From NCBI RefSeq assembly GCF_049860805.1, contig NZ_CP187555.1, forward strand, positions 620,001-684,000: DNA of 64,000 bases, read 5' to 3'. Under the pieces are notes generated by a model that ran no database searches, was not told the DNA's origin, and saw only the letters and a program-made list of their open reading frames with translations. This stretch comes from Parabacteroides sp900760525. Its GTDB lineage: Bacteria > Bacteroidota > Bacteroidia > Bacteroidales > Tannerellaceae. Numbering within the stretch: position 1 is the stretch's first letter; the number at the start of each line of letters is the position of its first letter. A program made the translations under genes and the position numbers. Shown in pieces: positions 39,243 to 47,938 of this stretch.

Positions 39243-41369
39243 ATGAATAAATCTATCGGAACAATGGTTATGGCAACATCCTTATTATTTGGAGCTTGTA
39301 ATAGCAAGGATATAGATATTGCCGTAAAGGTAAAAGCGAAAGGAAGCACCGAAAATGTGATCGGGCGTTCGGATATTAAAGTCAAAGACGGACGAATGAC
39401 TCCCGAAGTGCTTTGGGCAATGGGACGTATCGGGGGAATGAATGTTTCTCCGGACGGACAGAAAGTCGTGTATACTGTAGCCTATTACAGCGTACCGGAA
39501 AACAGAAGTAATCGTGAAGTGTTTGTCATGAATGCAGACGGGACAGACAATAAACAGATTACGAAAACGGCTTATTCTGAAAATGAAGCTGTCTGGATCA
39601 AAGGAGGAAAGAAAATCGCTTTCCTTTGTAATGAAAGCGGTAGCAGCCAGCTTTGGGAGATGAACCCGGATGGAAGCGACCGCAAACAACTTTCCGAATA
39701 CGACGGAGATATCGAAGGTTTCGCCTTTTCTCCCGATGAAAAGAAAGTCCTGTTTATTTCACAGGTAAAGACGGTAAAGAGTACGGCAGATAAATATCCG
39801 GATTTGGATAAGGCTACCGGCATTATTGTTACGGACCTGATGTACAAACATTGGGACGAATGGGTAACAACAGCCCCGCATCCTTTTGTTGCGGATTTTG
39901 ATGGCAAGGCTATCAGTAACCCTGTTGATATTATGGAAGGCGAACCGTTTGAAAGTCCGATGAAACCGTTCGGGGGAATCGAACAGCTGGCATGGAATAC
40001 GACATCGGACAAGATCGCTTACACGAGTCGTAAAAAGACCGGAAAGGAATATGCGTTGTCCACCAATTCGGATATTTATGTATATGACCTGAACACGAAA
40101 AAAACGACTAATATCAGCGAAGGCATCATGGGCTATGACACAAACCCACAATATTCTCCCGATGGCAAGTCCATCGCATGGCAGAGCATGGAGCGTGACG
40201 GCTATGAGTCAGATCAGAACCGTTTGATGGTAATGAACTTAGAAACAGGCGAAAAGACATTCGTCAGCAAAGACTTTGACTCCAACGTAGACGGATTTGT
40301 CTGGAGTGCAGATGCAAAGGCCCTTTACTTCACGGGCGTTTGGCATGGCGAATCTCAGGTGTATAAGATCGATTTGACTGATGGAAACAAGATCACCCCG
40401 CTTACGTCCGGGATGTACGATTATGCAGGTGTAGCCCTGCTGGACGAAAACAAGTTGATCGTGCAACGTCATTCATTGAGCATGGGAGATGAGATCTACT
40501 CGATTGATTTGGCCGATAATAACAAGGTCGCTCAATTGACAACGGAAAACAAGCAAATCTATGACCAGTTGGAAATTGGTAAAGTAGAAGGCCGTTGGAT
40601 GAAAACAACAGATGGCAAACAAATGCTTACCTGGGTGATTTATCCTCCCCATTTCGATCCGAATAAGAAATATCCTACCTTGTTGTTCTGCGAGGGTGGT
40701 CCGCAAAGTCCTGTAAGCCAATTCTGGTCCTACCGTTGGAATATGCAGATTATGGCCGCTAACGACTATATCGTGGTCGCTCCGAACCGCCGCGGTCTTC
40801 CCGGCTTCGGCATGGAGTGGAATGAACAGATCAGCGGAGATTATGGTGGCCAGTGCATGAAAGACTACTTTACGGCTATTGACGAGATGGCCAAAGAGCC
40901 GTTTGTTGATAAAGACCGCCTGGGGTGCGTGGGAGCGAGCTTCGGAGGCTTCTCCGTTTACTGGCTGGCCGGTCACCACGACAAACGTTTTAAAGCCTTT
41001 ATTGCACACGATGGTATCTTTAATATGGAAATGCAGTATCTGGAAACGGAAGAGAAGTGGTTTGCCAACTGGGATATGGGCGGTGCTTACTGGGAGAAGC
41101 AGAATGCAACGGCACAACGCACGTTTGCCAACTCCCCGCACTTGTTTGTCGATAAATGGGATACTCCGATTCTCTGCATCCACGGTGAAAAGGACTATCG
41201 TATTTTGGCCAACCAGGGTATGGCTGCCTTTGATGCAGCGGTTCTCCGGGGTGTTCCTGCCGAGCTGTTGATTTATCCTGATGAAAACCATTGGGTGTTG
41301 AAACCTCAGAATGGTGTGCTTTGGCAGCGTACATTCTTTGAATGGTTGGATATGTGGTTGAAGAAATAA
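39243..41369 (+). CDS. S9 family prolyl oligopeptidase-like peptidase, lipoprotein
   Basis: A 708-residue serine peptidase. The signal peptide has lipobox LLFGAC. An N-terminal beta-propeller is built from PD40-like repeats (GMNVSPDGQKVVYTV, EMNPDGSDRKQL, PQYSPDGKSIAWQS), and the C-terminal alpha/beta hydrolase domain has catalytic Ser566 (GASFGGF), Asp651 (HGEKDYR) and His683 (DENHWV). This matches dipeptidyl-/acylaminoacyl-peptidases that release N-terminal dipeptides from imported peptides in the periplasm of asaccharolytic and gut Bacteroidetes. I chose the ATG at 39243 because it begins the signal peptide. Confidence 0.92.
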   Translation: MNKSIGTMVMATSLLFGACNSKDIDIAVKVKAKGSTENVIGRSDIKVKDGRMTPEVLWAMGRIGGMNVSPDGQKVVYTVAYYSVPENRSNREVFVMNADGTDNKQITKTAYSENEAVWIKGGKKIAFLCNESGSSQLWEMNPDGSDRKQLSEYDGDIEGFAFSPDEKKVLFISQVKTVKSTADKYPDLDKATGIIVTDLMYKHWDEWVTTAPHPFVADFDGKAISNPVDIMEGEPFESPMKPFGGIEQLAWNTTSDKIAYTSRKKTGKEYALSTNSDIYVYDLNTKKTTNISEGIMGYDTNPQYSPDGKSIAWQSMERDGYESDQNRLMVMNLETGEKTFVSKDFDSNVDGFVWSADAKALYFTGVWHGESQVYKIDLTDGNKITPLTSGMYDYAGVALLDENKLIVQRHSLSMGDEIYSIDLADNNKVAQLTTENKQIYDQLEIGKVEGRWMKTTDGKQMLTWVIYPPHFDPNKKYPTLLFCEGGPQSPVSQFWSYRWNMQIMAANDYIVVAPNRRGLPGFGMEWNEQISGDYGGQCMKDYFTAIDEMAKEPFVDKDRLGCVGASFGGFSVYWLAGHHDKRFKAFIAHDGIFNMEMQYLETEEKWFANWDMGGAYWEKQNATAQRTFANSPHLFVDKWDTPILCIHGEKDYRILANQGMAAFDAAVLRGVPAELLIYPDENHWVLKPQNGVLWQRTFFEWLDMWLKK

Positions 41370-41381
41370 AGATTTATTCAT

Positions 41382-41427
41382 AAAAAAGAAACACCGCCCC
41401 GGACAATTCGGAGCGGCGTTTCTTTTT
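41382..41427. terminator. Bidirectional terminator between S9 peptidase and aldolase genes
   Basis: AAAAAAGAAACACCGCCCCG pairs with a GAGCGGCGTTTCTTTTTT arm, with minor mismatches. A-run before and T-run after, in the gap between converging genes. Confidence 0.85.
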
Positions 41428-41431
41428 TATA

Positions 41432-42490
41432 CTAAGCAATTGTTATTTCCGGGTCCAGATATACATCCTGTATACTATGCAGTAATTCCACACCGTCTTT
41501 CATCGGACGTTGGAAGGCTTTACGCCCGCTGATCAGTCCCATGCCGCCGGCACGCTTATTGACAACAGCCGTATAAACCGCATCCTTCAGGTCGGAAGCC
41601 CCGTGCGATTCCCCGCCGGAGTTGATAAGGCCGACACGCCCCATATAGTTATTGGCAACCTGGTAGCGGCAGAGATCGATCGGATGTTCTGTTGCCAGTT
41701 CGGTGTACATCTTCTGGTTGATTTTGCCGAATTTGATAGCCGTAAACCCGCCGTTGTTTTCCGGCAGTTTCTGTTTTATAATATCCGCCTTGATCGTAAC
41801 GCCCAGATGGTTGGCTTGTCCTGTCAGGTCGGCTGCGGCATGATAGTCCACCCCGTCTTTTTTGAATTCACTGTTGCGCAGGTAGCACCATAAGATAGTA
41901 GCCATTCCTAACTCGTGCGCATAATCGAAAGCTTCGGAAACTTCGACCAGTTGCCTTCTGCTTGCTTCCGAACCGAAATAGATGGTTGCGCCAACGGCAG
42001 CCGCTCCCATATCCCAGGCCTCTTTCACGGAGCCGAACATGATCTGGTTGTATGAATTGGGATAAGTCAGCAATTCGTTGTGATTCAGCTTGACCACGAA
42101 CGGTATCTTGTGTGCATATTTGCGCGCTACGGAACCTAAGACTCCGAATGTGGAGGCTACCCCGTTGCAACCTCCTTCGATCGCCAGTTTGACAATATTT
42201 TCCGGATCGAAATAGATCGGGTTCGGAGCGAATGAAGCCCCCGCCGTATGTTCGATATCCTGATCCACAGGCAGGATCGAAACATAGCCGGTATTTGACA
42301 ACCGTCCGCTTCCCAATAACCGTTGCAGATTGTTTAATGTCTGGATATTTCTGTCGGAATCGATCCATATATCGTTGATGACAGACGGAGAGGGGAGGTG
42401 TATAAGAGATTTATCGATTGTTTTGCAAGTGTGTCCAAGCAGGAACTCGCCCTGTTCGCCCAATAGGCTGATAATCTTTGATGTGTCCAT
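41432..42490 (-). CDS. fbaB: Class I fructose-bisphosphate aldolase (FbaB/DhnA type)
   Basis: A 352-residue aldolase of the archaeal-type class I family, which uses a Schiff-base lysine rather than zinc to split fructose 1,6-bisphosphate. Visible are PFVVKLNHNELLTYPN, AVGATIYFGSEASRRQLVEV and the C-terminal phosphate-binding segments GLINSGGESHGASD and GGMGLISGRKAFQRP. It is transcribed alone, divergent from rubrerythrin. Confidence 0.92.
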   Translation of the reverse strand: MDTSKIISLLGEQGEFLLGHTCKTIDKSLIHLPSPSVINDIWIDSDRNIQTLNNLQRLLGSGRLSNTGYVSILPVDQDIEHTAGASFAPNPIYFDPENIVKLAIEGGCNGVASTFGVLGSVARKYAHKIPFVVKLNHNELLTYPNSYNQIMFGSVKEAWDMGAAAVGATIYFGSEASRRQLVEVSEAFDYAHELGMATILWCYLRNSEFKKDGVDYHAAADLTGQANHLGVTIKADIIKQKLPENNGGFTAIKFGKINQKMYTELATEHPIDLCRYQVANNYMGRVGLINSGGESHGASDLKDAVYTAVVNKRAGGMGLISGRKAFQRPMKDGVELLHSIQDVYLDPEITIA

Positions 42491-42608
42491 AATTATGAAA
42501 GTTTTTTAGTATAACACCGGCCGTAGGGGATCTGTTTTATAGTTTTTATCAATTAGTGGATAGAATAAATCTATAAGGTTTTGTAGAACTTGTTTTAGAA
42601 TGTTTCCA

Positions 42609-42616
42609 TACATTTG
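42609..42616 (+). promoter_or_regulatory. -7 box of the rubrerythrin gene
   Basis: TACATTTG lies 66 bases upstream of the ATG at 42683. Confidence 0.55.
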
Positions 42617-42682
42617 CAAATAACAAATAACGAGTGTTACAATTAATTTTAAGATTATACAACCAATAAAAATTTTACAAAG

Positions 42683-43234
42683 ATGAAAAAGAAATGGATT
42701 TGCACAGTATGCGGTTATGTACACGAAGGTGATGAAGCTCCTGAATTCTGTCCTCAATGCAAGCAGCCGAAGAGCAAATTTAAAGAATTAGTAGAAACGA
42801 CCGGTGCACTGACTTTCGCTGACGAACACGTGATCGGTGTTGCTAAAGGTTGTGACGAAGAAATGATTAAAGATCTGAACGCGCATTTCATGGGCGAGTG
42901 TACTGAGGTCGGTATGTATTTGGCTATGAGTCGTCAGGCTGATCGTGAAGGCTATCCTGAAGTTGCAGAAGCATTCAAACGTTATGCTTGGGAAGAAGCA
43001 GAACACGCTGCTAAGTTTGCAGAATTGTTAGGCGATGTTGTTTGGGACACAAAAACAAACCTGGAAAAACGTAAAGATGCCGAATGTGGTGCTTGTGAAG
43101 ACAAAAAACGTATTGCCACTCGTGCAAAACAATTGAACCTGGACGCTATCCACGACACAGTTCACGAAATGTGCAAGGACGAAGCTCGCCACGGTAAAGG
43201 ATTTGAAGGTTTATACAACCGTTATTTCAAATAA
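42683..43234 (+). CDS. rbr: Reverse rubrerythrin (N-terminal rubredoxin, C-terminal diiron domain)
   Basis: A 183-residue peroxide-scavenging protein of anaerobes. The rubredoxin iron site is at the N-terminus (Cys7, Cys10, Cys23, Cys26), the reverse of classical rubrerythrin, followed by the four-helix diiron domain with glutamate/histidine ligands in GECTEVGMYLAM, WEEAEHAAKF and CKDEARHGKGF. It reduces hydrogen peroxide using electrons from NAD(P)H through redox partners. It has its own promoter and a terminator just downstream. Confidence 0.93.
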   Translation: MKKKWICTVCGYVHEGDEAPEFCPQCKQPKSKFKELVETTGALTFADEHVIGVAKGCDEEMIKDLNAHFMGECTEVGMYLAMSRQADREGYPEVAEAFKRYAWEEAEHAAKFAELLGDVVWDTKTNLEKRKDAECGACEDKKRIATRAKQLNLDAIHDTVHEMCKDEARHGKGFEGLYNRYFK

Positions 43235-43257
43235 TTCGCAAATTCGTTAACAAGGGA

Positions 43258-43288
43258 AGGGCGTTCTTTTAGGAGAATGCCCTTTTTT
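43258..43288 (+). terminator. Rubrerythrin terminator
   Basis: AGGGCGTTCT...AGAATGCCCT hairpin followed by six T, starting 24 bases after the stop codon. Confidence 0.85.
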
Positions 43289-43333
43289 ATTAAGAAAAAT
43301 GCTCTTTGGAGGACAACGGAATTAAATTTTCCC

Positions 43334-43341
43334 TACATTTG
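43334..43341 (+). promoter_or_regulatory. -7 box of tRNA-Ser(CGA)
   Basis: TACATTTG, 21 bases upstream of the tRNA 5' end. A possible -33 TTTG lies at 43305-43308 with a longer than usual gap. Confidence 0.55.
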
Positions 43342-43362
43342 TACTCGCAAATGACGACCTAA

Positions 43363-43449
43363 GGAAAGCTGCCAGAGTGGTCGAATGGGCCGCACTCGAA
43401 ATGCGGTGTACGGGTAACTGTACCGGGGGTTCGAATCCCTCGCTCTCCG
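43363..43449 (+). tRNA. tRNA-Ser (anticodon CGA), probable ICE attachment site
   Basis: 87 nt, class II with long variable arm. The anticodon stem-loop CCGCACTCGAAATGCGG carries CGA, and the T-arm is GGTTCGAATCC. The acceptor arms GGAAAGC and GCTCTCC leave one A-C mismatch at the fourth pair. The integrase gene of the element begins about 275 bases downstream in the same direction, so the 3' part of this tRNA is the likely integration target. Confidence 0.93.
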
Positions 43450-43458
43450 CTGAACTAA

Positions 43459-43548
43459 CCGGACAAAACCGGACAATGAACAGCCAAGTCCCACAAATTC
43501 AACGATTTGTGGGACTTTTTTATCCCCTTATGTCTGCCCTACCGGACA
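43459..43548. repeat. Three CCGGACA repeats downstream of the tRNA
   Basis: CCGGACA at 43459-43465, 43469-43475 and 43542-43548. The first two are 10 bases apart, one helical turn. Repeats next to an attachment site are often arm-type integrase-binding sites; that role is inferred. Confidence 0.4.
43486..43517 (+). terminator. Terminator hairpin after tRNA-Ser(CGA)
   Basis: AAGTCCCACAAAT...ATTTGTGGGACTT hairpin followed by T residues, 36 bases after the tRNA. It may separate tRNA transcription from the integrase gene. Confidence 0.75.
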
Positions 43549-43723
43549 TCATTTAGCCCTTAAAAGACAAAGTTAGTAACCTAACTCGTACCCCCGACAA
43601 CCAAAAGTCCAAAAGGGGTACACTTAGTCCGAAATTGGCGAACTTCTGTCGCTATTTGGCGAGCCTGTATAAACTTCACTTTGAGCTAATTAACGTAGTT
43701 TTGTAACCTAAAAAAGTGAGTTT

Positions 43724-44705
43724 ATGAAGAGTACATTCAACGTTCTTTTCTTTGTGAAAAAGGACAAGCAAAAAATCAATGGCAGTTACCCTATTTTCGT
43801 CCGTATCACGATTGATGGTGTGGCAAGTCGTTTTAATTCCAAACTGGACGTTCAACCCAAACTTTGGGATGGCAAGGCAGGCAAAGCCGCCGGACGTTCT
43901 GCGGAAGCTACCCGCATCAACCGATTGCTGGATGATATAAACGCATCCCTTAATACCATCTATCACGAACTGCAAAGGCGTGACAATTATGTTACCGCCG
44001 AAAAGGTGAAGAATGAATTTTTAGGGCATAGCGAAAACCACGATACCATCCTTAACCTTTTCCAAAAGCACAATGACGATGTGAAACAGTTGGTCGGCAT
44101 ATCCAAAACGATTGCCACTTATCGCAAATATGAAGTGACCCGCCGCCATCTTGCCGAGTTCATCCAAAGCAAATATAACCTGTCGGATATTTCTATAAAG
44201 GAAATAACCCCGATGTTCATTACCGACTTCGAGTTATATTTGCGTACCACCTGCAAATGTGGCTTTAATACGACCGCCAAGTTCATGCAGTTCTTCAAAC
44301 GCATTATCCTGATAGCTCGTAATAACGGCATCCTGATAGGTGACCCGTTCGCCAATTATAAAATACGTTTGGAAAAAGTGGATAGGGGATATTTAACAGA
44401 GGATGAAATAAAAATCATCCTCAAAAAGAAAATGGTTTCCGAACGGTTGGAACAGGTGCGTGATGTTTTTATCTTTTCCTGTTTCAGTGGTTTGGCTTAT
44501 GTGGATGTAGCAAACTTAAAGGAAGATAATATCCGTAAATCCTTTGACGGTAATTTGTGGATAATTACCAAACGTCAGAAAACGAATACAGACGTGAATG
44601 TCCCTTTGCTGGACATTCCTAAAATGATACTGGAAAAGTACAAAGGTAAATTGCCGAACGGTAAGGTACTTCCTATTATCAGCAATCAAAAACTTAATGC
44701 GTATT
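43724..44705 (+). CDS. int: Tyrosine recombinase (ICE integrase), exon 1
   Basis: Encodes residues 1-327 of a spliced 412-residue integrase. It holds the N-terminal arm-type domain (STFNVLFFVKKDKQKINGSY), the core-binding SAM-like domain (about 110-210) and the first part of the catalytic domain (YLTEDEIKIILKKK; FSCFSGLAYVDVANL). The Arg I position of the catalytic box is occupied by Ala258, as in other Bacteroidetes ICE integrases with a non-arginine there. After codon Tyr327 and one further base the sequence changes abruptly to a group II intron start (GTGCG). Without splicing the protein would stop after a few residues (CAPVKVA) and lack catalytic residues. Confidence 0.92.
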
Positions 44706-45269
44706 GTGCGCCCGTAAAGGTTGCGTAATGAATGTCTCTTTAGCAAGAGACTAGACTAGATTCTAAGTCTACTCCCAACCGACTTATCCGGCGGGGAAAC
44801 CCAATGGGGAGTATCGCATGTCGGTTGCAGCATGGCCGCCCTAATTGCCAAGAGCGAGTGCATCGCTGGGGAGAAAGACAGACACGAGGATGAAACCTAT
44901 ACTGGTTGAACGATAGTTCAGTGAGGCATGTTGGACTTGTGACGAAAGGCAGTTGTATTGTCACACCGTGGCTCTCTCATTTGTCAGGTAGCCTTTGAGA
45001 GCATAGAACATAGCTACGGCACAACCGCAATAAGCGGAGAAAAGAACGAAAGTCGCATCCGACAGTCTGTCGCGCTAATAGTCATTACGAAACTAAACGG
45101 GGATTTCCTAAATCGGGATGCCTATGGAAACAAGGGCTATGTATAAAGATACTGAATACCCGATATGGAAACGGAGCTTCCGTAGTAGTCCGAGCAAGGT
45201 AACGCCTTGCACATGGCGAAGGGAAGCAGTTGTCAACTTAATACAAACTAAGGAAAACGTGTGAGACGT

Positions 45270-47090
45270 ATGAGAGATCCACAGCAAGTATTAAACGCTT
45301 TATGCGAACATAGCAAAGATTCGGATTACCGATACGAAAGACTCTACCGGATTCTGTTTAATGAGCAGATGTTCTTCATTGCCTATCAGCGTAAATATGC
45401 CAATCAAGGTAATATGACGCCCGGCAGCGATGGTAGAACCATCGACCGAATGAGCATTGACCGTATACAGAAAATAGTGGCAAGTCTGAGGGATGAATCT
45501 TATAAGCCCCACCCGACACGTCGAGTGTATATTCCTAAAAAGAATGGGAAGAATCGCCCGCTGGGCATTCCATCTTTTGAGGATAAACTTGTGCAAGAGG
45601 TAGTGCATATGATTCTGGAAGCCATTTACGAGGGACACTTTGAAGATACCTCGCATGGATTCCGCCCCAATAGAAGTTGCCACACGGCATTAAGAGACAT
45701 AAAGGTGACATTCAAAGGAACACGATGGTTTATCGAAGGTGACATCAAAGGCTTCTTTGACAATATTGATCATAACATTATGATTGATATCCTCAGAGAG
45801 CGCATCTCCGATGAACGGTTCCTGCGATTAATCCGCAAATTCTTAAATGCAGGCTATATGGAGAAATGGACATACAACAACACCTACTCTGGAACACCAC
45901 AAGGTGGTATCATTAGCCCTATTTTGGCTAACATCTACCTTGACAAGTTCGACAAGTATATAAAGGAGTATGCCGATAACTTCAATAGAGGCAGAGGACG
46001 TAGACTAACCCAAGAGTATCAGCGTAACCGGAATCAAAGGAATGTATTACGATGGAAACTAGAAGCAGAAACGGATGAAAACCGCAAGGTTGAACTGAAA
46101 TCAAAAATTGCCGAAATGCGCAAGAAGATGCTGGATATTCCAGCAACAAGGGACATAGACGATGCGTTCAGAAGATTGAAGTATGTGAGGTATGCCGATG
46201 ACTTTCTTATAGGAGTGATTGGCAGCAAAGAGGAATGCGAGAAAATCAAGGCTGATATTACGACGTTCATGAGTGATAAACTCAAATTGGAGATGTCGCA
46301 GGAAAAGACCTTGATTACGAACGCACAGGAACCTGCAAAATTCCTTGGGTACGAAATCAATGCACGCCGTTCTATGGACCACACACGCACACGGAGTGGA
46401 CTACAACGACGCCCGTGGCTGGGAACAATTGTGTTGAAAGTCTCTTACGAAACTGTACTTAAGCGTCTTCAATACTATGATGCTGTGCTTATCACACAAG
46501 TAAACAGAAAAGAGACACTTAAGCCTTCGTCTCGTAAGTATATGGTAAATAGACAAGACGCAGATATCCTGGCGCAATACAATCTTGAATTGCGGGGATT
46601 CTACAACTACTATTCCATTGCGGACAATATCGGCTATTGGGGGTGGAAGTTCAATTACTTCATGAAGTATAGTATGCTCAAAACTCTCGGTCGCAAGCAC
46701 AAAAGAACCGTCGGACAAATACTTGAAAAGTACAAAGACGGAACGGATGTGATTATCCCTTATAAGGATAGCAAAGGCAATGCGAAACAAAGAGTATGGT
46801 ATAACGGCGGATTCAGATGCAAACGCTTCACCGACATCTATGAGGATAACCATTACGACAACATACCGAACACCATGTATCTTCCTGCCCCCACACTTGT
46901 GGAAAGGCTCAAAGAGAGAAAGTGTGAATTATGCGGTGCAATAGGAGACCTTGTGATGCATCACATACGCAACATCAATCAGCTTAAAGCTGACACCAAG
47001 TGGAATGTTGTGATGATTAAACGCCATCGTAAAACTCTCGCAGTCTGTCATGATTGCGATGCATTAATCCATAAAAGCTATGATAAGTAA
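45270..47090 (+). CDS. Group II intron-encoded reverse transcriptase/maturase with HNH domain (intron 1)
   Basis: A 606-residue protein. It shows RT block 0/1 (LFNEQMFFIAYQRKYANQGN), IEGDIKGFFDNIDH with the first catalytic Asp, TYSGTPQGGIISPILANIYL, the RYADDFLIG motif (YADD at residues 308-311), a maturase X domain, and a C-terminal HNH endonuclease with CELCG, MHHIRN and CHDC. It should promote splicing of its intron and retrohoming. I chose the ATG at 45270, matching the start of its relative in intron 2; a GTG three codons upstream is an alternative. All RT catalytic residues appear intact. Confidence 0.93.
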   Translation: MRDPQQVLNALCEHSKDSDYRYERLYRILFNEQMFFIAYQRKYANQGNMTPGSDGRTIDRMSIDRIQKIVASLRDESYKPHPTRRVYIPKKNGKNRPLGIPSFEDKLVQEVVHMILEAIYEGHFEDTSHGFRPNRSCHTALRDIKVTFKGTRWFIEGDIKGFFDNIDHNIMIDILRERISDERFLRLIRKFLNAGYMEKWTYNNTYSGTPQGGIISPILANIYLDKFDKYIKEYADNFNRGRGRRLTQEYQRNRNQRNVLRWKLEAETDENRKVELKSKIAEMRKKMLDIPATRDIDDAFRRLKYVRYADDFLIGVIGSKEECEKIKADITTFMSDKLKLEMSQEKTLITNAQEPAKFLGYEINARRSMDHTRTRSGLQRRPWLGTIVLKVSYETVLKRLQYYDAVLITQVNRKETLKPSSRKYMVNRQDADILAQYNLELRGFYNYYSIADNIGYWGWKFNYFMKYSMLKTLGRKHKRTVGQILEKYKDGTDVIIPYKDSKGNAKQRVWYNGGFRCKRFTDIYEDNHYDNIPNTMYLPAPTLVERLKERKCELCGAIGDLVMHHIRNINQLKADTKWNVVMIKRHRKTLAVCHDCDALIHKSYDK

Positions 47091-47108
47091 AGTGATGTTG
47101 ACAATGGA

Positions 47109-47142
47109 GAGCCGTATACATGGAGACATGTACGTACGGTTC
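47109..47142 (+). ncRNA. Group II intron domain V (intron 1)
   Basis: The 34-nt hairpin begins GAGCCGTATACATG and ends GTACGGTTC; the AGC catalytic triad lies at the base and a GAGA-type tetraloop caps it. It is the catalytic heart of the ribozyme, 19 bases after the maturase stop. Confidence 0.88.
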
Positions 47143-47203
47143 GGGGGCAGGTTAGCGGAAACTTACCACCGAAAGGTGGAAAAGCGCTGCGGGCCTAGCC
47201 TAC

Positions 47204-47365
47204 TGAAAGAGATAGCGGATGTATGCGGAATTAAAAAGAACTTGACATTTCACCTTGCAAGGCATACTTTTGCCACGACCACCACGCTTGCAAAGGGTGT
47301 ACCCATTGAAACTGTCAGCAAGATGTTGGGACACACCAATATAGAAACTACACAAATATACGCCC
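47204..47365 (+). CDS. int: Tyrosine recombinase (ICE integrase), exon 2 (catalytic core)
   Basis: 162 bases encoding residues 328 (last two bases) to 382 (first base). They carry nearly all catalytic residues: His344 and Arg347 in TFHLARHTFAT, His371 in MLGHTNIETT and the nucleophile Tyr380 in TQIYA. It begins KEIADVCGIKKNL and ends GCC C, where intron 2 starts. The exon lies between two group II introns and has no start codon of its own, so it is translated only from spliced RNA. Confidence 0.92.
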
Positions 47366-47938
47366 GTGCGCCCAGAATGGTCGCTTAATAAATACTTCTT
47401 TAGCAAGAAGTTAGGATTGGGTTCGATATAATCCTATCGTCAATCAGTTTATCCAAAGGGGAAACCTGGTGGGGAGTGTAGCATACTGATTAAAGCCCTA
47501 AGTCTACTAATAGTCAAGTAGCGACTGAGGGGCAAGACGAAAAGACATACATAAGGATGAAGCCTTGATTGGTTGAACGATAGTTCTGTGGTACCAAATC
47601 TTGCAACAACGGAAGACTATTATACATACGTTGTTTCATAGTACTCTGCCTATTTTGTGCGTTAGTGCAGAGCATAAAGAACCGACTATGACACAGCCGC
47701 AATAAGCGGACAAGAACGAAAGTCGCATCCGACAGTATGACGTGCTAATAGTTATTAAGAGAACTAACTGGGGATTACCTAAGTCGGAACGCTGGAATAA
47801 ACAGCTATAAAGAAAGCTTTTGAATATCCGATATGGTAACGGAACTTCCGTAGTAGTCCGAGCAAGGGAAAGCCTTGTACATGGCGAAGGGAAGTAGTCT
47901 GTAATTTTAATACAAACAACGGAAAACGTGAGAGACGT

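Larger units (their letters stand above)
44706..47203 (+). mobile_element. Group II intron 1 (in integrase gene)
   Basis: 2498 bases. The 5' end is GTGCGCCCG, matching the GTGYG consensus; the 3' end is CCTAC, a purine-free variant of the AY end. The ribozyme part before the ORF (44706-45269) contains conserved-looking group II stretches shared with intron 2, such as GGGGAAACC and AACGAAAGTCGCATCCGACAG. Domain V lies at 47109-47142 and a domain VI-like stem follows. Exact removal joins T to TG to make a leucine codon (Leu328) and restores the integrase frame. It encodes a reverse transcriptase with an HNH nuclease. Confidence 0.9.

Noticed and set aside
40473..41381. A 302-codon frame antisense to the S9 peptidase gene
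   Set aside because: Antisense to the catalytic domain of a clearly real gene; no recognisable protein.
43724..44728. Integrase as a simple truncated pseudogene
   Set aside because: The missing catalytic part is found in frame downstream with exact group II intron boundaries, so splicing explains it better.
47080..47388. A separate small integrase gene starting inside intron 1
   Set aside because: Its first 40 residues are intron sequence; only the part from 47204 is integrase exon 2.
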